Source of the DNA: Bifidobacterium sp.
Lineage (GTDB): Bacteria > Actinomycetota > Actinomycetes > Actinomycetales > Bifidobacteriaceae
Reading direction: 5' to 3'
Assembly (NCBI GenBank): GCA_022649135.1
Contig: JALCNP010000005.1
Span: forward strand, 1 to 64,000
DNA: 64,000 bases
Numbering within the stretch: the stretch's first letter is position 1; each line of letters opens with the position of its first letter. The translations under genes and the position numbers were made by a program. Positions 46,254-55,417 of the stretch are shown here, one piece after another. The notes below the pieces were generated by a model. That model was not told the DNA's origin. It did not search any database and saw nothing but the letters and a program-made list of their open reading frames with translations.

Positions 46254-47023
46254 GTCGTTCCCACTTTATCCGCGTTCGCCCGGAAGCACAATCCGCTCAC
46301 CAGGGCGAAGACCATGGCGAAGAGGAGAATCATGCCGATCGCCGGCGCGACGTCGAGCATGTCGGCGTGCTCCAGAGTGAGTCTGTGCAGGGCATCCAGC
46401 GTCCAGTATGCGGGGGAGCAGTGCGCCAGATCCCCCACCCAGCGCGGGAAGGAGGAGACCGGGGCCAGGGCCCCTCCGATTCCGGCCATGACCATGCCGC
46501 CGAGCATGCCGATCGTGTTCGCCTGGTCCATGGTCGCGCACACGGAGACGAGCATGACCGCGAACGCGACGAGCATGACGGTGAAGGCGAGCATCACGAG
46601 AGCGATCGCGCACACGGAGCCTGTAGGCCGATAGCGGAACAGGACTGCACCGGCACCGAACACGCATGTCGTCTGGATGAGCTGCACGACCAGCCGGACG
46701 CCGACCTTGCCGAGTATGATATCGGCGGTCGAGGCGGGGCTTGCCCGCAGACGATCCCACGTTCCCCAGGCGTGCTCCCGGTAGAACAGGGTCGTCGTCT
46801 GCTCGACGGAGAGGAATGCGAACAGCACCGCCATCCCCGGAACGTTCTGGGCGGCGCCCGAGACGGCCACGTATCCCTGTGCGGCCAGCTGCGCCTTGGC
46901 GCTGGGGTCGAGCAGGGCGATCATGATGAGCGGCATGGCCGTCATGATCACAGACGGCATCGGATCGCGCGCCAGCAGCTCCACGGTGGTTCGGGCCACG
47001 CACAGGCTACGCGACAGCGACAT
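46250..47023 (-). CDS. ABC-2 type transporter permease
   Basis: A 257-residue permease of the ABC-2 exporter family with six hydrophobic segments. The region after YREHAWGTWDRLRASPASTADIILGK is a typical ABC-2 block, as is AGIGGALAPVSSFPRWVGDLAHCSPAYW. The start (47023, MSLSRSLC) overlaps the ATPase gene by 17 nt. It forms an exporter with the product of 47007-47951. Drug efflux is likely given TetR control, but the substrate is unknown. Confidence 0.88.
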   Translation of the reverse strand: MSLSRSLCVARTTVELLARDPMPSVIMTAMPLIMIALLDPSAKAQLAAQGYVAVSGAAQNVPGMAVLFAFLSVEQTTTLFYREHAWGTWDRLRASPASTADIILGKVGVRLVVQLIQTTCVFGAGAVLFRYRPTGSVCAIALVMLAFTVMLVAFAVMLVSVCATMDQANTIGMLGGMVMAGIGGALAPVSSFPRWVGDLAHCSPAYWTLDALHRLTLEHADMLDVAPAIGMILLFAMVFALVSGLCFRANADKVGTT

Positions 47024-47951
47024 CGTCCGCCCCCCGAACGTGGTGTGACGGTGTCCGGGTGATCGCCAGATACGCCGCCTCCAGGCTTGGCTGAGCGACC
47101 TGCACATCCGCGAGCGAGGAGATTCGTCGCTCGCGCGAGAGCTCCGAGAGCGCCGCTGCGAGAACGGGACCTGAGCCCTGAGGGCAATCCGCGCAGGCGA
47201 GCATTGTTTGTCCCTGCCGTTCCCACCCCAGCAGCGTGGGTGCCTTGCCGCGGAACCGAAGGGTCACCATGGGCCGGGACCATTGGTCGATGACGCTGCG
47301 TACGTTTCCGTACTCGGTGATTCGTCCGTCGGCCAGCACCATGATGTCCGCGTCGAGATGTTCGAGTTCCGGCGGGTAGTGGGTTGTGTACACGACGCTG
47401 GTCCCCTCTCGCGCCATGCCGGACACCACGTCGAGGATCGCGGTTCTTGATTGGACGTCCGACCCCACCGTCGGCTCGTCGAGGAAGAGGACGTCCGGGC
47501 GGTTGAGGATGGCCATGGCGGTGTGCAGCCGTCGCTGCTGGCCGCCGCTGAGATTCTGCGCCGTCTGGCCGAGACGGTCGCTCAGGCCCATCGCGGCTGC
47601 CGCGTCGTGGATGCGTCGGCGGGCGGTCCTCCCGCGCAACCCGGCAAGTCCCGCAAAGCATCGCAGATTCTCCAGAACGCTGAGGGTCGGATAGATTCCC
47701 AGTGCCTGCGGGGCGAGACCTATGTGCGAGGCGGCTTCCCGACGATGCGCGAGCGCGTCGATTCCCGCGATATGCACGTTTCCCGAATCCGGTGCGGTCA
47801 GTCCGGCCAGAATCGATATCAGGGTGGTTTTCCCGGCTCCATTGACTCCCATGAGCCCGACGATCCTCCCTGGCGGGACGTGCATGCTCGCCCCGGTGAG
47901 CACGTGGTGCCCGCCGTAGGCCTTGGTGATGGTGTATGCGTCAAGCTGCAT
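47007..47951 (-). CDS. ABC exporter ATP-binding protein (DRR/CcmA-type)
   Basis: A 314-residue ATPase with Walker A (MGVNGAGKTT), signature (NLSGGQQRRL), Walker B (DVLFLDEPTVGSD) and H-loop (TTHYPPE). About 90 extra residues follow the nucleotide-binding domain, as in daunorubicin-resistance type ATPases. GAGG lies 6 nt before the ATG at 47951. It is first gene of the minus-strand operon ATPase-permease-TetR-membrane protein. Confidence 0.9.
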   Translation of the reverse strand: MQLDAYTITKAYGGHHVLTGASMHVPPGRIVGLMGVNGAGKTTLISILAGLTAPDSGNVHIAGIDALAHRREAASHIGLAPQALGIYPTLSVLENLRCFAGLAGLRGRTARRRIHDAAAAMGLSDRLGQTAQNLSGGQQRRLHTAMAILNRPDVLFLDEPTVGSDVQSRTAILDVVSGMAREGTSVVYTTHYPPELEHLDADIMVLADGRITEYGNVRSVIDQWSRPMVTLRFRGKAPTLLGWERQGQTMLACADCPQGSGPVLAAALSELSRERRISSLADVQVAQPSLEAAYLAITRTPSHHVRGADDVAVA

Positions 47952-47983
47952 GGGTGGCCTCGATTGTTGTCGCAAAGCTGGAT

Positions 47984-48065
47984 TTCTACAACGTAGAATT
48001 AACTCTACGGCGTAGAAAGCACTATGTCAAATGGCACTGTGTCAAGCGACGATGTGTCAAACGGT
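47984..48065 (-). promoter_or_regulatory. TetR-type double operator, promoter and TGTCAA iterons
   Basis: TTCTAC-AA-CGTAGAA (47984-47998) and CTCTACGGCGTAGAA (48003-48017) are two near-palindromes that together form a 34-bp palindrome matching at 14 of 17 half positions. On the minus strand a -35 TTGACA (48030-48025) and -10 TAGAGT (48007-48002), 17 nt apart, overlap it. The -35 is one of three TGTCAA copies on the plus strand spaced exactly 15 bp (48025, 48040, 48055). The rest of the 420-bp gap up to 48371 shows only G-rich GGGTGATA-like repeats near 48170-48200. Confidence 0.75.
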
Positions 48066-48371
48066 GGGAACGGCAGCCCCCAAGCCGGGCATCATCCGAC
48101 ATGGTCGTGGCACGGGCGGGGCACGGATTCGGCCCGGCCTCTCCGGGGCATGCGGATCCGCAGCCGCTCGGGTGATAAGGGGGTGATATGGGGGTGAAAT
48201 CCCGTGCATTCAGCCCGAAGGCCCTGTATCCGACAATAGACTGGTCGCTTGGTGAGGTTCATTGAAGGCATGGCATCGTCATGGGCGTAAGTCCGCACGA
48301 GATCGGGAAACCCCCGACGATGCATGGGGAGAAAACAACTGCACGACATCAGACGTGGGAGAGGCGTGGGC

Positions 48372-50399
48372 ATGCACTATAACGCGGCGCGTAGAACAAT
48401 GGGGATGCTGTTGTCGGTCTGCATGCTTGCGGGCGGCGTCGCGGCCGTCTCCTCCGCGCAGACGACCGCCGTCGCCGACCCGGTTACATCGACGTGCTCG
48501 TCCCCCCAGAACCCCATGGGAGGTTCCACGCCGAAGAACTCGAATGCCGGTTTCACCATTTTCACCACGGGTGACGCGGACCTGGAGAACAGCGAGCTGG
48601 AAGGTTCCCTGGCGGTGGGCGGCTCTGCGTATTTCGGCAACGGATCCACCGATTATCCGATATTTCACAATGATGCCGGTAGCGGCAACTATTCCCTCCC
48701 GACGATCGAGGGGGATTCGACCCGCGTCCTCCTCAACGAATACGACTCCACGTCGACGCGCAGGCCGCATATCACCTCGCGCTCGACGAATTCGGATCCG
48801 GGAGAGTCGGGATTGGCGAAGCTGATGACGGTCGCCAGCGGCTCAACCTTCTCCCAGGCCAATTCCGGGACGCAGTACAATCCCGGCGGTTCAGCCCAGC
48901 CCCTTGTCTCCGACACCAACGCGTGGACCGGTGATTCCACGGGAGAGGGGGAGCGTTTCCGGACTGCCGACGGCACCTCGTTCAGCTCTCTGTTCCCCGC
49001 GGACCAGGGAATATCCCTTCTTGGCGGCCTTGACTCCTCCAACGCGAACATGAGCCCGACGATGAGCGCAGGCAGCCAGGCCACAGCCATCACCCTTGAT
49101 CCCGACAGGCCCAACGTGGTCGATCTGAGCGCCATACCGATCGACGACGGCGGGACGCACAAGTTCTCCATCACGTGGGGGACGGGTGTCGCGCCCTCGT
49201 CCACGGGGCCTCTGATCATCAGGGTTCAGAAGTCCGATGTGAAGGACGGCGTGGTCACGCTGCCGTCATATGTCGACAAGGGCAGTGACACGGACAACAT
49301 CAGCTACGTGCTGTTTGATCTGTCCGCCATCACGGGGGCCGTCACCGTCGTCAGCCAGGACAACTGGAGCAACCCCGAACCGTTGCGCGGATCGATCTAC
49401 GCGCCCACGGCCGACGTGACCTTCCCCAGCGGCGCGTTGGAATACGAGGGGCAGATCATCGCGCACTCGTTCGCAGACAAGGCGGTGAAGGACAGCCAGG
49501 TCGAGATGCACACCAACATCTTCAAGGGGCTTGTCCCCGGATCCTGCCCGGTGGTGTCGACCACCAACCTGTTTCTGTCCAAGACGGTGAACGGTCTGAC
49601 GCCGTCCGGCGACCAGCGCTTTACATTCGACCTCGACAGGGTAAGCGCCCCCTCCGGGGCCGCCGCGTTCACACGGCAGACGGCGAAGAACACCAACGGC
49701 AGTATCGTTTTCACCGATATCGAGCAGTACGATGCGCCCGGGGACTATGTATACAAGGTCACCGAGGAAAGCCCCGGCTCGGGGTATGAAGCGAACTCCC
49801 AGACATTCTATGCACAGGTGACTGTCACCGCGACCGGTTCCGCGACTGCGACCGGTGGCTACTACGTCTCGACGGCGTGGTTCTCGGATCAGGGATGCAC
49901 GACCCCCGTTTCCGGAACCCCCACCTTCCACAACATCCAGGTCGGGGGATTCAGCGTCGCCAAGAAGGTCGATGATCAGACGGGCGGATTGTTCGATGGA
50001 TCCGCCGAGTTCACCGTGGGCTACTCCTACGTCGATTCCGGGGGTGCGACCGTTTCCGGCTCCCTCCTGGTCAAGGCCGGGGAAACGGCGAACGGGCCGG
50101 ACAACATACCCTTCGGGACGAAGGTGACGCTGACGGAGAAGGATCCCGCCCCGGTGAGCGGTGCCGTATGGAAGGCATCATTCGATCCGTCGAACACCAT
50201 CACCATCGGCTCCGGCTCGCAAAGCGTGATGGTGGTCACGCTGACCAACACCCTTGCCCCCGTCCAGACCAACCTTCCCGATACCGGGGGCAACGCCCCG
50301 CTCATATGGTTTTCGGTGCTCGCGCTGTCGATGCTTCTCGCGGTCGGCGGAGGCGTCGCGTCCCGGCGTGCGCGCAGGGGAAGCGACCCGACCCGATAA
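48372..50399 (+). CDS. LPXTG pilus adhesin / ancillary pilin
   Basis: A 675-residue cell-wall-anchored surface protein. After a signal peptide (MGMLLSVCMLAGGVAAV) come a choice-of-anchor A domain (FTIFTTGDADLENSELEGSL to LEYEGQIIAHS, about residues 50-390), an FctA/Spy0128-type pilin domain (KTVNGLTPSGDQRFTFDLD to YKVTEESPGSGY) and a DUF5979-like domain. It ends with LPDTGG, a hydrophobic helix and RRARRGSD. It would be the tip or minor subunit of the pilus made with FimA and sortase C. GGGAGAGG lies 7 nt before the chosen ATG. Confidence 0.9.
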   Translation: MHYNAARRTMGMLLSVCMLAGGVAAVSSAQTTAVADPVTSTCSSPQNPMGGSTPKNSNAGFTIFTTGDADLENSELEGSLAVGGSAYFGNGSTDYPIFHNDAGSGNYSLPTIEGDSTRVLLNEYDSTSTRRPHITSRSTNSDPGESGLAKLMTVASGSTFSQANSGTQYNPGGSAQPLVSDTNAWTGDSTGEGERFRTADGTSFSSLFPADQGISLLGGLDSSNANMSPTMSAGSQATAITLDPDRPNVVDLSAIPIDDGGTHKFSITWGTGVAPSSTGPLIIRVQKSDVKDGVVTLPSYVDKGSDTDNISYVLFDLSAITGAVTVVSQDNWSNPEPLRGSIYAPTADVTFPSGALEYEGQIIAHSFADKAVKDSQVEMHTNIFKGLVPGSCPVVSTTNLFLSKTVNGLTPSGDQRFTFDLDRVSAPSGAAAFTRQTAKNTNGSIVFTDIEQYDAPGDYVYKVTEESPGSGYEANSQTFYAQVTVTATGSATATGGYYVSTAWFSDQGCTTPVSGTPTFHNIQVGGFSVAKKVDDQTGGLFDGSAEFTVGYSYVDSGGATVSGSLLVKAGETANGPDNIPFGTKVTLTEKDPAPVSGAVWKASFDPSNTITIGSGSQSVMVVTLTNTLAPVQTNLPDTGGNAPLIWFSVLALSMLLAVGGGVASRRARRGSDPTR

Positions 50400-50516
50400 G
50401 ACGTGACGGGGCACCGTCGCACCCGTGCGGGGAAGGGCATGCAACGACCAACCGCACTCGCCATGCCTATGCCGAATGCACAACGGGGAATATCCCTCAA
50501 TAAAGAAAGAAGAACA

Positions 50517-52178
50517 ATGAAAAAACAGATCACACGAATAGCCGCCGCGACGGTGGCGTTCGCCTCCGCGATCGCCCTTGCGGTGGCCGGCGCCGGCTCG
50601 GCGATCGCCGATGACATCACGACCGCGGACGGATCGATCACCATCAACGCGGCAGCGGGAACGAACGCGGTCGACGGCCATACGTTCAAGGCGGTTCAGC
50701 TGGCGACGTATAACGTTGATGGCATAGACCAGGACGCGAACAGCAACTACAAGGGCGTCAACGTCACCACCGTTTCGGGACTCGCGACCCCCATCGCCAC
50801 CGCGGCCACCGCCGCCGGGGTGAGTCCCCTCGATGCTACCAATCCCATGGCCTCGGTCGTCAAGCAGCTTACCGACAGCGGCTCGAGCCCCTATTCGGGC
50901 AACCTCCGCACCTTCGTCACCGCTCTGGCGAAGGATGCAGCGGTCACAACCGCGCTCGCCACCGCGCCCTCAACGACGGGAACGAAGGATCAGGCGGCGT
51001 TCACCGATCTGCCGGAAGGGCTTTATCTGATCGTCGACACCACTGCCGTCACGGCGGCGAATGCATACTCGACGTCGATCCCCATGCTGGTGGGAACCAA
51101 GATCAACGGCCATGATCTGACCGATCAGACCCTGGGCGTTGTGGACGTCAAGAACGAGCTGCCCACATTGAACAAGACGTTGGTCAGCCCTTCTGCAAAC
51201 GCACCCTTCGTCGGAGTCGGCAGCGATGTCGAATGGAACCTGACCGGATCAGTTCCGAACTACACCGGCTACACAACGTATGACTACGTCATTTCCGACA
51301 CCCTGTCCGCCGGCCTGTCCTACAACGCGGACAAGGCCCTCACCGTCACCGTCGGGGGAAAGCAGCTGACAGCGGGAACCGACTACACGCTGAAGTCCGT
51401 CGTGAATGCCGACAAATCAACATCCCTGACCGTTGATCTGTCCGCGTCCATCATGAAGCAGACCATTGGGGCTCCGATCGTGGTCGACTACCACTCAACC
51501 GTCACCACGGACGTCAAGGTGATCGACGATATCCTGAACAACAACGCGTTCCTGACGTATTCCAACAATCCGGCGAGCGACAGCCACGGCACGACCGTCC
51601 CCGTCTCCAAGCACCTGTTCACCTACGGATTCAACCTGCTCAAGCAGGACAAGTCAACCGCAAAGGCACTGGCGGGAGCCGGCTTCACGGTCACCCAGTC
51701 CGGCGGCACCGCACCCCTGACGTTCTCTGCGGCAGCGGATTCGACGGATGGACATTACGTCTATGATCCTGCAGGAAGCACCACCACGCTCACCACTCCG
51801 GCCAGCGGCGAACTCGCCGTGGGCGGCCTGGCGCCGGGGACCTACACCGTGCAGGAAACGGTTGCTCCGGCGGGCTACACGACGGGCGTCCTCCCCTCGT
51901 TCACCATCACCATCACCGGTAACGCGACGGCGAACGCCAACACGAGCACGCAGCTCAGTGACGGCGCCCCCACCTACACCTTCAAGGGCGATACCTGGGG
52001 TCTGTCCTCCTGGAGCGATGCGTCGGCGACGGTAACCGTCGACAACGTCACGTCGCTTGCCCAGCTGCCGTTGACCGGCGGCGCCGGCATCGTCCTCTTC
52101 GGTGCGATCGCGGTCGTTCTTGCGGCGACCGCCGGCATCGTTCTGATCAAGGCGAAGAAATCGGAACGAAGCATCTGA
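50517..52178 (+). CDS. fimA: FimA-type major pilin
   Basis: A 553-residue pilus backbone protein with a signal peptide (cleavage near SAIADD), isopeptide-bond pilin domains, a SpaA/Cna_B-like domain with the E-box GTYTVQETVAPAGYT, and a C-terminal LPLTGG sorting signal, membrane helix and KAKKSERSI. The Lys in VVDVKNELPTLNK probably serves as the polymerisation (pilin-motif) Lys. A purine-rich leader (AAAGAAAGAAGAACA) precedes ATG. The sortase gene follows after a strong terminator. Confidence 0.9.
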   Translation: MKKQITRIAAATVAFASAIALAVAGAGSAIADDITTADGSITINAAAGTNAVDGHTFKAVQLATYNVDGIDQDANSNYKGVNVTTVSGLATPIATAATAAGVSPLDATNPMASVVKQLTDSGSSPYSGNLRTFVTALAKDAAVTTALATAPSTTGTKDQAAFTDLPEGLYLIVDTTAVTAANAYSTSIPMLVGTKINGHDLTDQTLGVVDVKNELPTLNKTLVSPSANAPFVGVGSDVEWNLTGSVPNYTGYTTYDYVISDTLSAGLSYNADKALTVTVGGKQLTAGTDYTLKSVVNADKSTSLTVDLSASIMKQTIGAPIVVDYHSTVTTDVKVIDDILNNNAFLTYSNNPASDSHGTTVPVSKHLFTYGFNLLKQDKSTAKALAGAGFTVTQSGGTAPLTFSAAADSTDGHYVYDPAGSTTTLTTPASGELAVGGLAPGTYTVQETVAPAGYTTGVLPSFTITITGNATANANTSTQLSDGAPTYTFKGDTWGLSSWSDASATVTVDNVTSLAQLPLTGGAGIVLFGAIAVVLAATAGIVLIKAKKSERSI

Positions 52179-52188
52179 TTCGGCAATG

Positions 52189-52232
52189 ACTCCGTATGCG
52201 CACCATGAGCATAGGTGCGCATACGGAGTTTT
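52189..52232 (+). terminator. 16-bp terminator between fimA and the sortase gene
   Basis: ACTCCGTATGCGCACC (52189-52204) pairs perfectly with GGTGCGCATACGGAGT (52214-52229), followed by TTT. It is a textbook intrinsic terminator 11 nt after fimA. The sortase gene starts 78 nt later, so it probably depends on read-through. Confidence 0.9.
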
Positions 52233-52309
52233 GCGTTGCCAAACACTGCCGCATCGTACCGGTGCCGGTGCAGGTATCGGTCACAGAATCAGGGGATCGG
52301 AGGGATTGC

Positions 52310-53290
52310 ATGCCGTGTTCTCCGCCTGCGCCCACCTGGCATGATCTTGTCACGGGTGTCGCTCTGCGCCCGGGCGGCGGAAGAGGCAGACGCAGGCGGG
52401 GCTTGTACACCGTCTCCGTGGTTCTGTTCGTCGCCGCCCTGCTCGCCCTCCTTACGCCGATCGCCGTGCAGATGGTCTCCCAGGAGCAGCAGGCTCGAAC
52501 GGCCCTCGAGAGTGAAAACACCGTTTCGGAATGGCCGTCGCTCAAGCAGCGCGACGAGCTGCGACAGGCGCGGGCGTACAACGCTCGTATCGCCCGCGGC
52601 GGGCAGACGACGCTTGGCGAGGTTCCCGACCCCTTCAGTGCGGCGGGGCATGCCACCCGATCCGCAACGGATCGGCAATACCAATCGTTGCTCGACATCT
52701 CCCATGGGATCATGGGAACCATTGCAATTCCGAAGATCTCTCTGACGCTGCCCATCTATCACGGCACATCCGACGCCGTCCTGGCTCAGGGAATCGGCCA
52801 CCTGTATGGCACATCGCTCCCTGTCGGCGGGGCGTCCACCAACTCCGTTCTCACGGGGCATCGGGGTCTGCCCAATGCGCTGCTGTTCACCCGCATCGAC
52901 GAACTGCGTCGGGGGAACGTGATCTACATCAAGACGCTGAACAAAGTACTCGCCTATAAAGTGGACGGCATCCGCGTGGTAAAGCCGGAGCAGGTTGCCG
53001 GCCTTATACGGGTCAGACCCGGCGAGGACAGAATAACGCTGATGACGTGCACGCCCTACGGCGTGAACACCCAGAGGCTTCTGATATTCGCCAAACGAGC
53101 GGCGATGCCGCAGGAGGCCCCCTACATTGACGATGCCCCCCGGGACCACGTGCTTCCGGCGCTGATGGTCTCCTGCCTTGTTGCTCCTGTGGGGGTGGCT
53201 GCGGCTGCGGCATACGACGTGCATGCACGGGAGCTGCGGGCGCGGCATACGACACGACGACGGCTTTGCCACGCGAGGCATAAGAGGTGA
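52310..53290 (+). CDS. srtC: class C (pilin-polymerising) sortase
   Basis: A 326-residue membrane-bound transpeptidase. Catalytic His184 (LTGHRGLP), Cys247 (LMTCTPYG) and Arg256 (NTQRLL) are present. A lid motif DPF (Asp107) lies before the core and there are membrane helices at both ends (VSVVLFVAALLALLTPIAV and the VAPVGVAAAAA segment); both are class C hallmarks. It joins FimA subunits and the adhesin into a pilus. GGAGG lies 6 nt before ATG; the frame upstream of 52310 crosses the terminator and is not supported. Confidence 0.92.
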   Translation: MPCSPPAPTWHDLVTGVALRPGGGRGRRRRGLYTVSVVLFVAALLALLTPIAVQMVSQEQQARTALESENTVSEWPSLKQRDELRQARAYNARIARGGQTTLGEVPDPFSAAGHATRSATDRQYQSLLDISHGIMGTIAIPKISLTLPIYHGTSDAVLAQGIGHLYGTSLPVGGASTNSVLTGHRGLPNALLFTRIDELRRGNVIYIKTLNKVLAYKVDGIRVVKPEQVAGLIRVRPGEDRITLMTCTPYGVNTQRLLIFAKRAAMPQEAPYIDDAPRDHVLPALMVSCLVAPVGVAAAAAYDVHARELRARHTTRRRLCHARHKR

Positions 53291-53587
53291 TGCTAACCGG
53301 CGGCGGTGTACATCGGCATGGTCCTTATTCCCCTGGGGAAGTCGGAGGTCACGGCAGATCCATCGTGGGGGCCGGCCCGATCTGTCGCGCTCCCCATAGA
53401 GGAGCCAGCCGGGGATGATTCCGGATTCCGGCGCGCTCCCCTCCCGGTGGCGGTTTTCGCGTCATGACCGTTCGTTCAGATGCGAGCGGGACGCACGCAT
53501 GTATTCTGTCTTCGGTGAGATGCGAGGATCCCGCATTGCGGATGGTGTCTCGGATCCAACGGGTGATTGCGGGGTGTCCATATTACA

Positions 53588-55102
53588 TTACGGATATGCC
53601 TTTTCCCGACCCAGCTGCGGTGCAGCCAGCGATGGAATCCACAGAGAATGATTCTCAAATCTGGGGGGGGGGGGGGCTTGATGCTTGGTTGTGGGTGTCC
53701 AGCCACCAAGGTGCCGGCACGCCTCCGATCGCGAATGGACACCGAGTTTTCTGTATATCGACTTCACCTGCGTTTTGATCGTGTTGGGGGAGACGAACAG
53801 GGTGTCGGCGATCTGCGCAAGCGTCATCGACGTGTCGAGGTATCGGGCCACCGTTCTTTCTCGTCCCGTGAGTTTGGACATCGTGGGCGGTGACACCGGG
53901 ATGGTGCCCTTGCGCGTGCTCCCCGGCGCGATCACCGCCCGCATCGTGGTACCGAAATCCTTTTCCTTGGCGATCAGTCGGCGATACAGGCTCTCCAGGG
54001 TCGAGTCGGGCAACCCCAGCACGGGGGAGACGACCCCGATGGTCATGGCGATGTGCGCCCCCAAAGAGAACGCCTTGTCGGCCTCGTCGTGCTTGTCCAG
54101 CAGGTCGAGTGCGGTTGCCCGGCATATGTACACCCCTGCGAGTGACGAAAGGCAATGGCCTGTTCCCGGAGCCGTGCATGCCTCCGTGACCCGTATGGCG
54201 GTGGAGTATTCCCCCTGGTTGATCGCCACGCACGCGCGAAGCATATCGTAGCAAAACGCGTGGCATGGGGGTGACGAGCGTCCCTTGAGGGACTCCTTTG
54301 CCTGTGTGACGGAGCGGCTTTCCAGCAGGCCAAGCACCTCGAGTATCGTCGCTTCGGCCGAGATGAAGGGAGGATAGTGCTGTGCGTCGATTCCGGAGGT
54401 GAGGGTCACCACGGTGCCGAGCAGTCGGGTGTAGTCATGCCGCCGTATCTGCCTGAGCGCTTTCGCGAGGATGTCGGTGGCGTTGACCAGAACCGGATCG
54501 TGAAATGTATCCGGCGGTTGGTCGGGTGGGGCGGCACCGTTGAAAAATGCTCCGAGCTGCTGCTGTGTCGACACCTGTTCGCGGGCCAGCGACAGGGGCC
54601 ATGAACCGTGCTTCCAGGGTGCTTCCGTCTGGATCTTCAGGGCGGCGATGACCGCCTTCGATGCCCCCGACAGCTCCCCGGCCGAGGCCTTGGTGAGAGC
54701 GTACAGACTTGTGGCCCAGAATGTCACGGCCTTGTTCACCATATTCCCATTTTCCTGCATGCCGAGTTCGGCATAGTGGGCGGAGAGCTGGATGTCGCTG
54801 GTCAGCAGAAAAATCTCGGAAAGGATGCAATAGGCCACTGAAACGTCGGACGGAGACATCGATAACGTGTCGCGATCAAGATTCGGAAGTATGACTGCGT
54901 GAGCCAGTCTGGCTGCTTCGGGGGATTTTCCGCAGTGGGTCAGTGCATGGGCAAGCGCCATGCGATAGCGGAAGGATTCACGTATCGCCGGGTTGTCGCT
55001 CAGGCCGAGGACATGGCTTATATCGCTGTGGCGCAGGCGCTTTCTACCGGGAATGTCCGCATAGAACACGGATTCTATGGATGTGGCCAATTCTTCATTC
55101 AC
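53588..55102 (-). CDS. large LuxR-family transcriptional regulator
   Basis: A protein of about 504 residues facing the pilus genes. The last 90 residues contain a LuxR-type HTH (LTGRERTVARYLDTSMTLAQIADTLFVSPNTIKTQVKSIYRKLGVHSR). The 380 residues before it are helical and TPR-like (for example MALAHALTHCGKSPEAARLAHAVI), without the P-loop of LAL regulators. The 3' end contains a 14-base C run (coding sense) that encodes a Pro run just after the HTH. I start at GTG 55102, with AGGGGGAG 3 nt upstream; a TTG at 55129 is possible. A role in pilus control is inferred from position. Confidence 0.82.
   Translation of the reverse strand: MNEELATSIESVFYADIPGRKRLRHSDISHVLGLSDNPAIRESFRYRMALAHALTHCGKSPEAARLAHAVILPNLDRDTLSMSPSDVSVAYCILSEIFLLTSDIQLSAHYAELGMQENGNMVNKAVTFWATSLYALTKASAGELSGASKAVIAALKIQTEAPWKHGSWPLSLAREQVSTQQQLGAFFNGAAPPDQPPDTFHDPVLVNATDILAKALRQIRRHDYTRLLGTVVTLTSGIDAQHYPPFISAEATILEVLGLLESRSVTQAKESLKGRSSPPCHAFCYDMLRACVAINQGEYSTAIRVTEACTAPGTGHCLSSLAGVYICRATALDLLDKHDEADKAFSLGAHIAMTIGVVSPVLGLPDSTLESLYRRLIAKEKDFGTTMRAVIAPGSTRKGTIPVSPPTMSKLTGRERTVARYLDTSMTLAQIADTLFVSPNTIKTQVKSIYRKLGVHSRSEACRHLGGWTPTTKHQAPPPPRFENHSLWIPSLAAPQLGREKAYP
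53663..53676 (+). repeat. 14-base homopolymeric G tract
   Basis: Fourteen consecutive G residues on the plus strand (C on the coding strand of the LuxR-type gene). Such tracts slip easily during replication. The present length encodes four Pro and a 24-residue tail; a change of one base would change the tail length (about 61 residues with 13 C, 2 residues after QI-type ending with 15 C). The HTH upstream stays intact in all frames. Confidence 0.9.
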
Positions 55103-55144
55103 ATACTCCCCCTCACGCTGTGTCACCAATGCTACAGAGTATTA

Positions 55145-55157
55145 TTAACTCAGTTAA
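55145..55157. promoter_or_regulatory. TTAACT-C-AGTTAA palindrome upstream of the LuxR-type gene
   Basis: A perfect 13-bp palindrome 43 bp before the GTG start of the LuxR-type gene. Its TTAAC half-sites resemble the RTYAACAGTYAAC elements of the adjacent glycan cluster, but spacing and symmetry differ. It may be an operator of the regulator itself. The rest of the gap to 55363 is GC-rich with no gene. Confidence 0.4.
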
Positions 55158-55363
55158 TTGTAATAAGTTCGCATGACATTCCACTATGACGGGGGCAGGG
55201 GGGCGGCCCGCAGATTTCTCGTGGTCTGGGGTACCTGCGTGGAGGATGGCGTGGTCTGTGGGGGTGAGACGGGCGGCGCCGGCTGAAGGGCCGACGGCTG
55301 AGAGGTTCAGGAAAGCGGATGAGGCGGCGGCGCGGCGGGTGGTGTGCTTGTGTATCGGACGTG

Positions 55364-55395
55364 TACAATACAGTTAATAACTATTAACAGTTAAC
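55364..55395 (+). promoter_or_regulatory. glycan-cluster promoter and operator, site 1
   Basis: A -10-like TACAAT (55364-55369) is followed by the 13-bp element ATTAACAGTTAAC (55383-55395). GTTAAT-AACT-ATTAAC (55373-55388) is a 16-bp inverted repeat overlapping it. The same 13-bp element, in the same direction relative to transcription, occurs at 61882-61894 and 62054-62066. Confidence 0.65.
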
Positions 55396-55417
55396 AATAG
55401 ATCAAAGGCGGTCATTC

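Noticed and set aside
48021-48065. TGTCAA iterons as a replication origin
   Set aside because: They overlap a good promoter for the ABC-TetR operon and there is no replication protein gene nearby.
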